In this document: piece by piece, positions 40,356 to 47,751 of the stretch
How the letters are laid out: each line of letters starts with the position of its first letter
How positions within the stretch are numbered: the stretch's first letter is position 1
From: Thermohalobaculum sp039805905
GTDB lineage: Bacteria; Pseudomonadota; Alphaproteobacteria; Rhodobacterales; Rhodobacteraceae
Length of the DNA: 64,000 bases
Direction: 5' to 3'
Assembly: GCA_039805905.1 (NCBI GenBank)
Contig: JBDIVM010000007.1
Location: 1 to 64,000 of the forward strand
Notes under the pieces: generated by a model
What the model saw: only the letters and a program-made list of their open reading frames with translations
Databases searched by the model: none
Told to the model about the DNA's origin: nothing
Made by a program: the position numbers and the translations under genes

Positions 40356-40970
40356 ATGACCGAAACGCGCATCCTCTCCATCCACCTCGACGGCGTCTGG
40401 TCGCCCATGGACCTGGCGCGGCTGCTGCATCTCGCGGTGCGCTACTACCGGCTCGAGCAGCTGGTGCATCTGGCGACCACCGGCGGGCGCAACGTCTTCG
40501 ACTCGCGGCTCGACGCGGTGGTGCTGAAATATCTCGCCGCATTCGACTGGCTGGCGGCGCCGCTGATGAGCGGGCGCTTCAACGACAGCTTTGCCGAGTC
40601 CGAAGCCTTCGTGCAGGATCTCGGTCTTGCCGACCTGCATCTCCACGGCATCCGCTACGACCCTCCGGGCCGGATCGAGTTCGCCGGGCTCCGCCCGATC
40701 ATCGAAGGGCTGCACGGCGTCTTCGCCGGCATCCGCCGGGTGAAGGAGACCGGGCGGTTCACCGCGGGAAGCCATAACACCTTCGCCGACATGGAGGCGC
40801 TCTACGGCGCCAACATGAAGCAGAAGGCCAACCTGATGCGCCATGCCGGCTATTCGGACGCCGAGCTGCACGCCATCGTCTCGCCTTCGATCGAGGACCT
40901 GCACTTCATCTCGAACATGATGACGCAGGGCCGCATCGGGGCGGTGGAGAAACGCGCCCCGGCAGGCTAG
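40356..40970 (+). CDS. Unrecognised conserved-context protein between sucB and lpdA
   Basis: A 204-residue soluble protein with no signal peptide or membrane segment. I do not recognise a domain. It is rich in aromatic, His and Arg residues (AVRYYRLEQLVHLATTGGRN, IRRVKETGRFTAGSHNTFAD), and its C-terminal part (MEALYGANMKQKANLMRHAG, SIEDLHFISNMMTQGRIG) looks helical. ATG 40356 is chosen; a TTG at 40347 is in frame. It lies between the E2 and E3 genes, with gaps of 16 and 41 bp, so it is transcribed with the 2-oxoglutarate dehydrogenase genes and may serve that complex. Confidence 0.75.
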   Translation: MTETRILSIHLDGVWSPMDLARLLHLAVRYYRLEQLVHLATTGGRNVFDSRLDAVVLKYLAAFDWLAAPLMSGRFNDSFAESEAFVQDLGLADLHLHGIRYDPPGRIEFAGLRPIIEGLHGVFAGIRRVKETGRFTAGSHNTFADMEALYGANMKQKANLMRHAGYSDAELHAIVSPSIEDLHFISNMMTQGRIGAVEKRAPAG

Positions 40971-41011
40971 ACACGGGGGGGCGCGCGCTCAGGATTCGCA
41001 TGGAGGGACCG

Positions 41012-42397
41012 ATGGCCGAGTACGATGTCGTGGTGATCGGGGGCGGACCCGGCGGCTATGTCTGCGCCATCCGCTGCGGCCAGCTCGGCCTCAGGGTTGC
41101 CTGCGTCGAGGGGCGTGGCGCGCTCGGCGGCACCTGCCTCAATGTCGGCTGCATCCCCTCGAAGGCGCTCCTGCACGCGACCGAGATGGTGCACGAGGCG
41201 CAGGAGAACTTCGGCAGGATGGGCATCGCCGCCAGGGGCGTCGAGGTCGATGTGCCGAAGATGCTCGACTACAAGGACGGAGTGATCAGGTCGAACACCC
41301 AGGGCATCGAGTTCCTGTTCAGGAAGAACAAGGTCGACTACGTGAAGGGCTGGGGCCAGATCGTCTCGGCGACCGAGGTCAAGGTCGGCGACCAGTCGCT
41401 CAGGACAAAGAACATCGTCATCGCCACCGGCTCCGAGCCCGCGAGCCTCAAGGGCGTCGAGGTCGACGAGGAACGGGTCGTCACCTCGACCGGCGCGCTC
41501 GAGCTGAAGAAGACGCCGAAGCGGATGGTGGTGATCGGGGCGGGCGTGATCGGGCTCGAGCTCGGCTCGGTCTGGAGCCGGCTCGGCGCCGAGGTCACGG
41601 TGATCGAGTTCCTCGACCACATCACGCCGGGCCAGGACGGCGAGGTGCAGAAGCACCTCCAGCGCATCCTGAAGAAGCAGGGGCTGAACTTCGTGCTCGG
41701 CGCCGCGGTGCAGGGGGTCGAGAAGCTGAAGTCGAAGCTGAAGGTCACCTACCGGCTCCGCAAGGACGAGAGCGAGCACACGCTGGATACCGACGTCGTG
41801 CTGGTGGCGACCGGCCGGCGGCCCTACACGAAGGGGCTGGGGCTGGAGGCGGTGGGGGTCGAGACCGACCGGGGCATGATCAGGACCGACGCGCACTGGC
41901 GCACCAGTGTCCCGGGCATCCGGGCGATCGGCGACGTGATCGCCGGGCCGATGCTGGCGCACAAGGCCGAGGACGAGGGCATGGCCGTGGCCGAGGAGAT
42001 CGCCGGCCGGCACGGCCATGTGAACTACGGCGTCATCCCCTCGGTGATCTACACCGCCCCCGAGGTCGCCGCCGTCGGCAAGACCGAGGAGAGCCTCAAG
42101 GAAGAGGGCCGCAAGTACAAGGCCGGCAAGTTCCCCTTCATGGCGAACGGCCGCGCCAAGGCGAACCTCGCCACCGAGGGTTTCGTCAAGCTGCTCGCCG
42201 ATGCCGGGACCGACCGCATCCTCGGCTGCCATGTCATCGGCCCGTCTGCCGGCGACCTGATCCACGAGGTCTGCGTCGCCATGGAGTTCGGCGCCGCGGC
42301 CGAGGACCTGGCGCTGACCTGCCACGCCCATCCGACCTTCTCCGAGGCGATGCGCGAGGCGGCGCTCGCCTGCGGCGACGGCGCCATCCACGCCTGA
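41012..42397 (+). CDS. lpdA: Dihydrolipoyl dehydrogenase (E3)
   Basis: A 461-residue flavoprotein disulfide reductase. VVVIGGGPGGYVCAIR binds FAD, C42 and C47 in GGTCLNVGCIPSKAL form the redox disulfide, GAGVIGLELGSVW binds NAD, and HAHPTFSEAMREAAL near the end carries the catalytic His (first H of HPT is in the HAHPT motif). It reoxidises the lipoyl groups of SucB. ATG 41012 is preferred to ATG 41000 because GGAGGGA at 41002-41008 is an ideal ribosome binding site for it. It ends the TCA cluster. Confidence 0.95.
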   Translation: MAEYDVVVIGGGPGGYVCAIRCGQLGLRVACVEGRGALGGTCLNVGCIPSKALLHATEMVHEAQENFGRMGIAARGVEVDVPKMLDYKDGVIRSNTQGIEFLFRKNKVDYVKGWGQIVSATEVKVGDQSLRTKNIVIATGSEPASLKGVEVDEERVVTSTGALELKKTPKRMVVIGAGVIGLELGSVWSRLGAEVTVIEFLDHITPGQDGEVQKHLQRILKKQGLNFVLGAAVQGVEKLKSKLKVTYRLRKDESEHTLDTDVVLVATGRRPYTKGLGLEAVGVETDRGMIRTDAHWRTSVPGIRAIGDVIAGPMLAHKAEDEGMAVAEEIAGRHGHVNYGVIPSVIYTAPEVAAVGKTEESLKEEGRKYKAGKFPFMANGRAKANLATEGFVKLLADAGTDRILGCHVIGPSAGDLIHEVCVAMEFGAAAEDLALTCHAHPTFSEAMREAALACGDGAIHA

Positions 42398-42405
42398 ACG
42401 CGGCA

Positions 42406-42423
42406 CCGGGCTGGACGGCCCGG
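42406..42423 (+). terminator. Hairpin after lpdA, terminator-like without T tract
   Basis: CCGGGC (42406-42411) pairs with GCCCGG (42418-42423) around TGGACG, 9 bp after the lpdA stop. There is no T run, so termination would be weak or Rho-dependent. Confidence 0.35.
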
Positions 42424-42454
42424 CCCGCCGCCTTACATCTGGCCGCAACCCGGA

Positions 42455-42487
42455 GGGACGGGCGGAGGGAAGGGCAGAGGGAGGGGG
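42455..42487 (+). promoter_or_regulatory. G-quadruplex-forming tract at the FMN reductase translation start
   Basis: Six runs of three or more G lie at 42455-57, 60-62, 67-69, 72-74, 79-81 and 83-87, with loops of 1-4 bases. This satisfies the standard G-quadruplex rule with runs to spare. The tract overlaps the Shine-Dalgarno region and ends 3 bases before ATG 42491. Confidence 0.55.
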
Positions 42488-42490
42488 CGG

Positions 42491-43018
42491 ATGGTCAGGC
42501 TTCTCGGGATCTCCGGATCGCTGCGCGCGGAGAGCTTCAATTCGAAGCTGGTGCGCGAGGCGGCGCGCCTGTTCGCACCCGACGAATTCACCTTCGCCGA
42601 CATCCGCCTGCCGCTCTATGACGCCGATCTCGAGGCCAGGGGCGTGCCGGCCGAGGTGTCGCGGCTCTGCGATCGGGTCCGGGCGGCGGATGCGGTGGTG
42701 ATCTCGACGCCCGAATACAACAAGAACCCGCCGGGCGTGCTGAAGAACGCGCTCGACTGGATCAGCCGGGTCCGGCCGGTGGCGCTGACGGGAAAGCCGG
42801 TGGCCGTGGTCGCGGCGGCCGCGGGCTATGCCGGCGGGCAGCGGGCGATCGCCGGGCTCTACCTGATGCTGATCCCGTTCGACGTGCGGCTGGTGAACAC
42901 GGTCGAGGTGGCCGTCGGAAACGCATCCGAGCGGTTCGGCGCCGATGGCAGGCTGCAGGACGAGACGCTCGCGCGCAATCTGGCGCGCCAGATGGAGGCG
43001 CTGCGCGCCGCGATCTGA
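42491..43018 (+). CDS. NADPH-dependent FMN reductase family protein
   Basis: A 175-residue flavodoxin-like protein. GISGSLRAESFNSKLVREAA binds the FMN phosphate and VVISTPEYNKNPPGVLKNALDW is the second family motif. Related enzymes are NAD(P)H:quinone, chromate or azo reductases that make two-electron transfers in the cytoplasm. It starts at ATG 42491 directly after a purine tract that can form a G-quadruplex. It stands alone between lpdA and a histidine kinase. Confidence 0.9.
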   Translation: MVRLLGISGSLRAESFNSKLVREAARLFAPDEFTFADIRLPLYDADLEARGVPAEVSRLCDRVRAADAVVISTPEYNKNPPGVLKNALDWISRVRPVALTGKPVAVVAAAAGYAGGQRAIAGLYLMLIPFDVRLVNTVEVAVGNASERFGADGRLQDETLARNLARQMEALRAAI

Positions 43019-43090
43019 CCGCTTACCATCCGTTAACCTTTCGCCCGCAGGCTTGCCTCAATTGACGGCGAGCGAAAAGGCGACAGGATC

Positions 43091-45241
43091 ATGAATGATT
43101 GTCTGTCCGCCGAGTTCCTGCGCACCCGCATCTGGGCCACCGTTCTGGTGATCCTTCTCGGGCTCGGAACCGCGGCGGGCCTGTTCTATCCGATGCTGCG
43201 CGCCCAGGCAGCAGAAAGCCAGTTTGCGATCGCGTTCAGCCGGATGGTCGGGGCCGTGAGCGAGATCGAGCGCACCGCTGCGATGATGTCGGCGCGCGGC
43301 GGCTGGGAGCCCGAGATGCGGGCGAGGTTCCGGATCGCTGTCGGCGACCTGGCAAGCCTCTACCTGGCTGTGTGTTCAGGTGCGCCGGTCCCTCCGGCCG
43401 ACGGCGCCGGATGTCTCCCGGACGCGGGCCGGGACGGCGGCATCGACCGCCTTGCATCGGCGGCGGGGTTCGAATCCGCGGACAGGCTCCGCGGCCTCCG
43501 GCTGCGCGAGGGACGCTTCTCGCGGTCGATGCTGCGCGAATGGAACGACGGAAACCGCGGTGCTCCGCTTGCGAGGTCAACCGGACGGTTCCTGCTTCTC
43601 GCCGCGGCGCTGATGGAGGCCGATCCGGCGGGCAAGGGCGGGGCTGCCTCGTCAAACCCGATTGCCGCCGAGATCGTCGCGCTCGCACGAACCGAGGTCT
43701 ATCCCGCGCTGCGGCGCGTGGAGGCGACACCGGAGGATGCCATCGCGGGAGCCTATGCGCTCGCCACCTGGTCGATCCTGGGAGTTGCGGGCGCCGGGGT
43801 CCTCGCGCTCTTCGTCACCCTGGGAACGATCCTCCTGCCGCTGGCCCGGCAGGTGCGGGCACGCCACGCAGCGCTCGCGGAAGCGCGCGACCGCGCCGCT
43901 GCCGAGGCGGTCTCGAAGCAGAACCTTCTCGCCGTCGTCAGCCACGAGCTGCGGACCCCGATGAGCGGAATTCTCGGTTTTGCCAGCCTTCTGCTGCGCT
44001 CGAACCTGAAGCCGGAACACCGCAAGCAGGTGGAAATCATCGAGTCCTCCGGCAGGACGCTGCTGGCCCTGGTGAATGACATTCTCGACCTCTCCCGGAT
44101 CGAGGCCGGCGCCCTGATCCTGGCGCAGGATTCGGTCTCGATCGAGTCTGTGATTGCGGAGGTGACGACGCTCCTGCACGGAAATGCAGCGGCGAAAGGA
44201 CTGGAGACGGCAATCTATGTCGATCCGCGGCTCCCGCCTGTTCTGCGCGGGGATACGGGTCGCCTGCGTCAGGTGCTGGTCAACCTGGTCGGCAATGCGA
44301 TCAAGTTCACGGACGCGGGCGGCATTGCGGTCGAGGCGCACGCGGTGCCCGCTTCGGCCGATGCGCCGGATTCATGTGCTCTCGAGCTTGTGGTGGCCGA
44401 CACCGGCATAGGGATCCCCGGCGACCTGCAGGAAGCGATCTTCGACCGTTTCATCCAGGTCGGCGCGGGCGCAAGGCGGCGGTCCGACGGAACCGGCCTC
44501 GGGCTTGCCATCTGCCGCGAGCTGGTCGCGCGGATGGGCGGGTCGATCCGGGTCGAAAGCCAGCCCGGGGCCGGATCGACGTTCATCGTGAGGTTGCCGG
44601 TCGTTGCTGCGGATCGATCCTCGGCGGGTCCGGACGGATCCGTTCCGCCACTCCGCGCGCTTGCGGCCCGGCTGGCCGGGACAGCCGTCCTCCTGATCGA
44701 CGGATGCAGCCTGAGCCGGCGCACGCTGCGCATGCAGCTCGAAGCGCTGGGGGTCCATGTCGACGAGGCCGCAACGCCGGATCAGTGCGCCGGGCTGCTC
44801 GATCGCGGCGCCGCGGGCGGCAAGCACCACGCCGCCGTGGTTGTCAGCGACACCGCATCCCCGGCGGAGGCCTCGGATCTGATCCGCGCACTTGGTACCG
44901 ACCCGCGCCTGTCCGGCCTCCCGGTCGTCATGGCGTCGGCGGCCGGAGACCTTGGCGGACACGGGGCCTCGAAGCGCCCGCAGGTCGCGTCCATTGCGAA
45001 GCCGGTGCTGCCGCGCGCGCTGGCCGAAGCGCTGTGCGATCTGATCGGGGAGGCCGGCCGGCTCCCCGGCTCCGGAACACCCGGCGCCCCCACGGGCGAT
45101 GCAACGGTCGTCCAGATCGACGGGCATCGCCATCCGGGCGATACGCATCCGGCGGGGCCGTCGCGGCCGGCACCCGCGCCGCCCGCCCCCGGAATAAGGC
45201 AGGGGCGGGCCGATTCGCGTGCGGTCCGGCTTACCCGGTAG
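43091..45241 (+). CDS. Hybrid sensor histidine kinase with C-terminal receiver domain
   Basis: A 716-residue hybrid kinase. Two transmembrane segments (about 15-36 and 227-252) enclose a 190-residue periplasmic sensor region with two Cys. Then come a short coiled coil, HisKA with H285 in VVSHELRTPMSGI, HATPase with NAIKFTDAGGI, VADTGIGIPGD and DGTGLGLAICRELV, and a receiver domain where D587 (VVVSDTAS) is the likely phospho-acceptor and K637 (IAKPV) the conserved Lys. A Pro-rich tail ends the protein. No response regulator gene is adjacent, so the partner is elsewhere. It converges with xerC and overlaps it by 11 bp. Confidence 0.9.
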   Translation: MNDCLSAEFLRTRIWATVLVILLGLGTAAGLFYPMLRAQAAESQFAIAFSRMVGAVSEIERTAAMMSARGGWEPEMRARFRIAVGDLASLYLAVCSGAPVPPADGAGCLPDAGRDGGIDRLASAAGFESADRLRGLRLREGRFSRSMLREWNDGNRGAPLARSTGRFLLLAAALMEADPAGKGGAASSNPIAAEIVALARTEVYPALRRVEATPEDAIAGAYALATWSILGVAGAGVLALFVTLGTILLPLARQVRARHAALAEARDRAAAEAVSKQNLLAVVSHELRTPMSGILGFASLLLRSNLKPEHRKQVEIIESSGRTLLALVNDILDLSRIEAGALILAQDSVSIESVIAEVTTLLHGNAAAKGLETAIYVDPRLPPVLRGDTGRLRQVLVNLVGNAIKFTDAGGIAVEAHAVPASADAPDSCALELVVADTGIGIPGDLQEAIFDRFIQVGAGARRRSDGTGLGLAICRELVARMGGSIRVESQPGAGSTFIVRLPVVAADRSSAGPDGSVPPLRALAARLAGTAVLLIDGCSLSRRTLRMQLEALGVHVDEAATPDQCAGLLDRGAAGGKHHAAVVVSDTASPAEASDLIRALGTDPRLSGLPVVMASAAGDLGGHGASKRPQVASIAKPVLPRALAEALCDLIGEAGRLPGSGTPGAPTGDATVVQIDGHRHPGDTHPAGPSRPAPAPPAPGIRQGRADSRAVRLTR

Positions 45242-46205
45242 TCGCGCCCGACCGGCTTCGGCTCCGGCCGCCGCCGCGGGGATGCGCCTGTTCGTAGACC
45301 TCAAGCAGCCGGCCCTCGTCGACCGCGGTGTAGACCTGCGTCGTCGAGAGCGACGCATGTCCCAGGAGTTCCTGGACCGCGCGCAGATCGCCGCCGGCGG
45401 CAAGAAGCTGGGTCGCGAAGGAGTGCCGGAGCGCGTGCGGGGTGGCCGAGGCCGGCAGCCCGAGCGCCATGCGCGCCGCCGCCATCGCCTTCTGCAGAAG
45501 CCGCGGGTTCAACGGCCCGCCGCGCAGGCCCAGGAACAGCGCCGCCCCACGTCCCGCCGCGTGCGGGCAGAGCGCGCGGTAATGCTCGACCGCCTCGCGG
45601 GCGGCGGGCAGCACCGGGACCTCCCGCTGCTTGCCGCCCTTGCCCGTGACCCGGACCCCCTCGCCGAGCGGCGCATCCGACTGCCGGAGCCCGAGTGCCT
45701 CGGAGATGCGCAGGCCGGAACCCCAGATCAGCGTCAGAGCCGCCTGGTCGCGGGCCCGGATCCAGGGTTCGGCATCGGCGCTGACCGTGCCGATGAGCGC
45801 CCGCGCCCCGGCTTCGGGCACCGGCCGGGGCAGCCGCGCCGGCAGCTTCGGGCTCAGCACCACATGGATCGCCGCGCAGTCCACGCCCTCCGCCGAGTCG
45901 AGCCATCCGTGGAAGGCCCGCACGGCCGAAAGGGCGCGCGCCAGCGAGCGGGCGGAGAGTCCGCGCCCGCGCTCGGCCGCCATCCAGGACCGCAGGTCCG
46001 AGATCGTCACGCCGCCGAGCGCCCGCAGGCCCATCGGCCCGCCCCGGTGCTCCGCGAGAAAGCCGAGATAGCCGGCGACGTCGCGGCCGTAGGCCTCGAC
46101 CGTCTTCGGGCTGCGCTGCCGGACCGCGGACAGCTGCTGGAGCCAGCGGCCCAGCAGGCTCGCGGCGCCCGCCGAAATCGCCGGCGCGCGCGCGGTCCCG
46201 GTCAT
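45231..46205 (-). CDS. xerC: Tyrosine recombinase XerC
   Basis: A 324-residue site-specific recombinase. The N-terminal SAM-like DNA-binding domain (SPKTVEAYGRDVAGYLGFL) is followed by the catalytic domain: GSGLRISEALGL (Arg I), TPHALRHSFATQLL (His and Arg II), LGHASLSTTQVYTAV (His III and Tyr nucleophile). XerC with XerD resolves chromosome dimers at dif. It is last in the fsa-DUF484-xerC run, overlapping DUF484 by 4 bp. The 3' end overlaps the histidine kinase gene by 11 bp. Confidence 0.93.
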   Translation of the reverse strand: MTGTARAPAISAGAASLLGRWLQQLSAVRQRSPKTVEAYGRDVAGYLGFLAEHRGGPMGLRALGGVTISDLRSWMAAERGRGLSARSLARALSAVRAFHGWLDSAEGVDCAAIHVVLSPKLPARLPRPVPEAGARALIGTVSADAEPWIRARDQAALTLIWGSGLRISEALGLRQSDAPLGEGVRVTGKGGKQREVPVLPAAREAVEHYRALCPHAAGRGAALFLGLRGGPLNPRLLQKAMAAARMALGLPASATPHALRHSFATQLLAAGGDLRAVQELLGHASLSTTQVYTAVDEGRLLEVYEQAHPRGGGRSRSRSGATTG

Positions 46206-46945
46206 TCCGCTTCCGCGAGATGCCCGGTCAGGAGCCGCTCGACGATCCCGCCGAAGAAGGTCAGGAGATCGGTCCCCTGGTCCGGGCCGAAGCGGTCGGG
46301 ATCGGCGGCGCCGAACGCCAGCAGGCCGGCGGAGCCGATATCGAGCCTGAGCAGCGCCTCGGAGCGCACATAGGTCGGGCGGCCGAACACGATCTCCGCC
46401 TCGATCCCGCTCTGGCGCAGGACCACCGGGCCCGGTTCGGCCTCGCCCTCGAGCATCATGTACTCCCCGATCGTACCCTCGGGCACGAGCAGGACGCGCT
46501 CGCCGAGCCCCTCGGCGAGCTGTGTGGCGGGCCGGATCTCGTCAATCTCGGCCTCGAGGCAGACACGGGCGTCGTCCACGCCGACCATCGCCGGAACCTC
46601 TCGCGTCAGGCAGCGCAGGAAGGCGCCGAGGCTGCCCGCATCCAGCAGCGCCAGGACGGCGCGGTGCACCTGCTGGGTGCCGGCCACGTTCTCGTAGGCC
46701 GCGGCGATCACGCTGCGGTTCGCCCGCACCAGCTTGTTGAGCCGCTGTTCCAGCCGTTCGACCAGCTTGTCGCGCAGGTCGACGATGTTGCGCGCGCCCT
46801 TGGCGGAGGAGCCGAGCAGCGCCCGCATCACCATGTCGTCGGACAGGACCAGATCCGGATCGGCGAGGATCAGCGAGCGGATGAGCTCGCGCTCCTCGCC
46901 ATCGAGGCTGATGCCGGCGCCCGCGGGACTCCTTGCATCGGTCAT
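46202..46945 (-). CDS. DUF484 family protein
   Basis: A 247-residue protein of the DUF484 family, a GAF-like fold of unknown function that is commonly found next to xerC. RSLILADPDLVLSDDMVMRAL at the start and the RLDIGSAGLLAFGAADPDRF stretch near the end are typical. The first 80 residues also contain a coiled coil. It shares one base with the fsa stop (TGATG) and overlaps xerC by 4 bp, so it lies in a tight operon. Confidence 0.88.
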   Translation of the reverse strand: MTDARSPAGAGISLDGEERELIRSLILADPDLVLSDDMVMRALLGSSAKGARNIVDLRDKLVERLEQRLNKLVRANRSVIAAAYENVAGTQQVHRAVLALLDAGSLGAFLRCLTREVPAMVGVDDARVCLEAEIDEIRPATQLAEGLGERVLLVPEGTIGEYMMLEGEAEPGPVVLRQSGIEAEIVFGRPTYVRSEALLRLDIGSAGLLAFGAADPDRFGPDQGTDLLTFFGGIVERLLTGHLAEAE

Positions 46946-47634
46946 CAGCGGACCGCCTCCGGGGCTTCCGCGGCCCGCTCGCCCAGAATCTTCTGGCCGG
47001 TCTTCGCCCAGTCTGCCAGAAAGGCGGCGAGCCCCTTGTCGGTCAGCGGATGCTCCACCAGCTTCTTCACGACGGCGGGCGGGATCGTGGCCACGTCGGC
47101 GCCGATCTTCGCCGCCGCCGCGACATGGTTCACCGTCCGGATCGAGGCGGCGAGGATCTGGGTCTTGAAGTCGTAGTTGTCGTAGATCTGGCGGATGTCC
47201 GCGATCAGCTCCATGCCGTCGAGATTGATGTCGTCGAGCCGCCCGAGGAAGGGCGAGACGAAGGTGGCCCCCGCCTTCGCCGCCAGCAGCGCCTGATTGG
47301 CCGAGAAGCAGAGCGTCACGTTGACCATGTGCCCGTCATCCGTCAGCGCCTTGCAGGCCTTGAGCCCGTCCCAGGTCAGCGGCACCTTGACCGCGATGTT
47401 GGGGGCGATCTTCGCCAGCCGCCTGCCTTCGGCGATCATCGCGCCCGCTTCGGTCGCCGTCACCTCGGCCGAGACCGGGCCCTTGACGATGGCGCAGATC
47501 TCGCGGGTCACCTCGACGATGTCGCGGCCCGACTTCAGGATCAGCGAGGGGTTCGTGGTGACGCCGTCGACCATGCCGGTGGCGGCGAGCTCCCGGATCT
47601 CGTCGATCTCGGCGGTGTCGATGAAGAATTTCAT
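46945..47634 (-). CDS. fsa: Transaldolase / fructose-6-phosphate aldolase type (Fsa/TalC family)
   Basis: A 229-residue short transaldolase. MKFFIDTAEIDEIREL at the start, GVTTNPSLI, AVKVPLTWDGL (the Schiff-base Lys is in VKVP), FVSPFLGRLDD and IGADVATIPP are diagnostic of the TalC/Fsa group. It exchanges three-carbon units in the pentose phosphate pathway. Start at 47634 is set by the conserved N-terminus. It is divergent from priA and coupled to DUF484. Confidence 0.92.
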   Translation of the reverse strand: MKFFIDTAEIDEIRELAATGMVDGVTTNPSLILKSGRDIVEVTREICAIVKGPVSAEVTATEAGAMIAEGRRLAKIAPNIAVKVPLTWDGLKACKALTDDGHMVNVTLCFSANQALLAAKAGATFVSPFLGRLDDINLDGMELIADIRQIYDNYDFKTQILAASIRTVNHVAAAAKIGADVATIPPAVVKKLVEHPLTDKGLAAFLADWAKTGQKILGERAAEAPEAVR

Positions 47635-47751
47635 GGGGTGGGTCCTCGCGCTCGGGGGGTGCCGCGCGTCTGGCCGCGGCCGCTGCCTCGGCCGGCAATC
47701 TACTGCAACCGCGGGCTGCGGGCCAACCCCGGATTGCAGGAGCCCGGCGGA

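Noticed and set aside
41000..41011. ATG 41000 as lpdA start
   Set aside because: It would place the GGAGGGA ribosome binding site inside the gene; ATG 41012 fits both that site and the family N-terminus.
43023..43037. TTAC-N6-TTAAC as a CtrA binding site before the histidine kinase
   Set aside because: The first half is not TTAA and the spacing is 6 instead of 7, so the match is too weak to claim.
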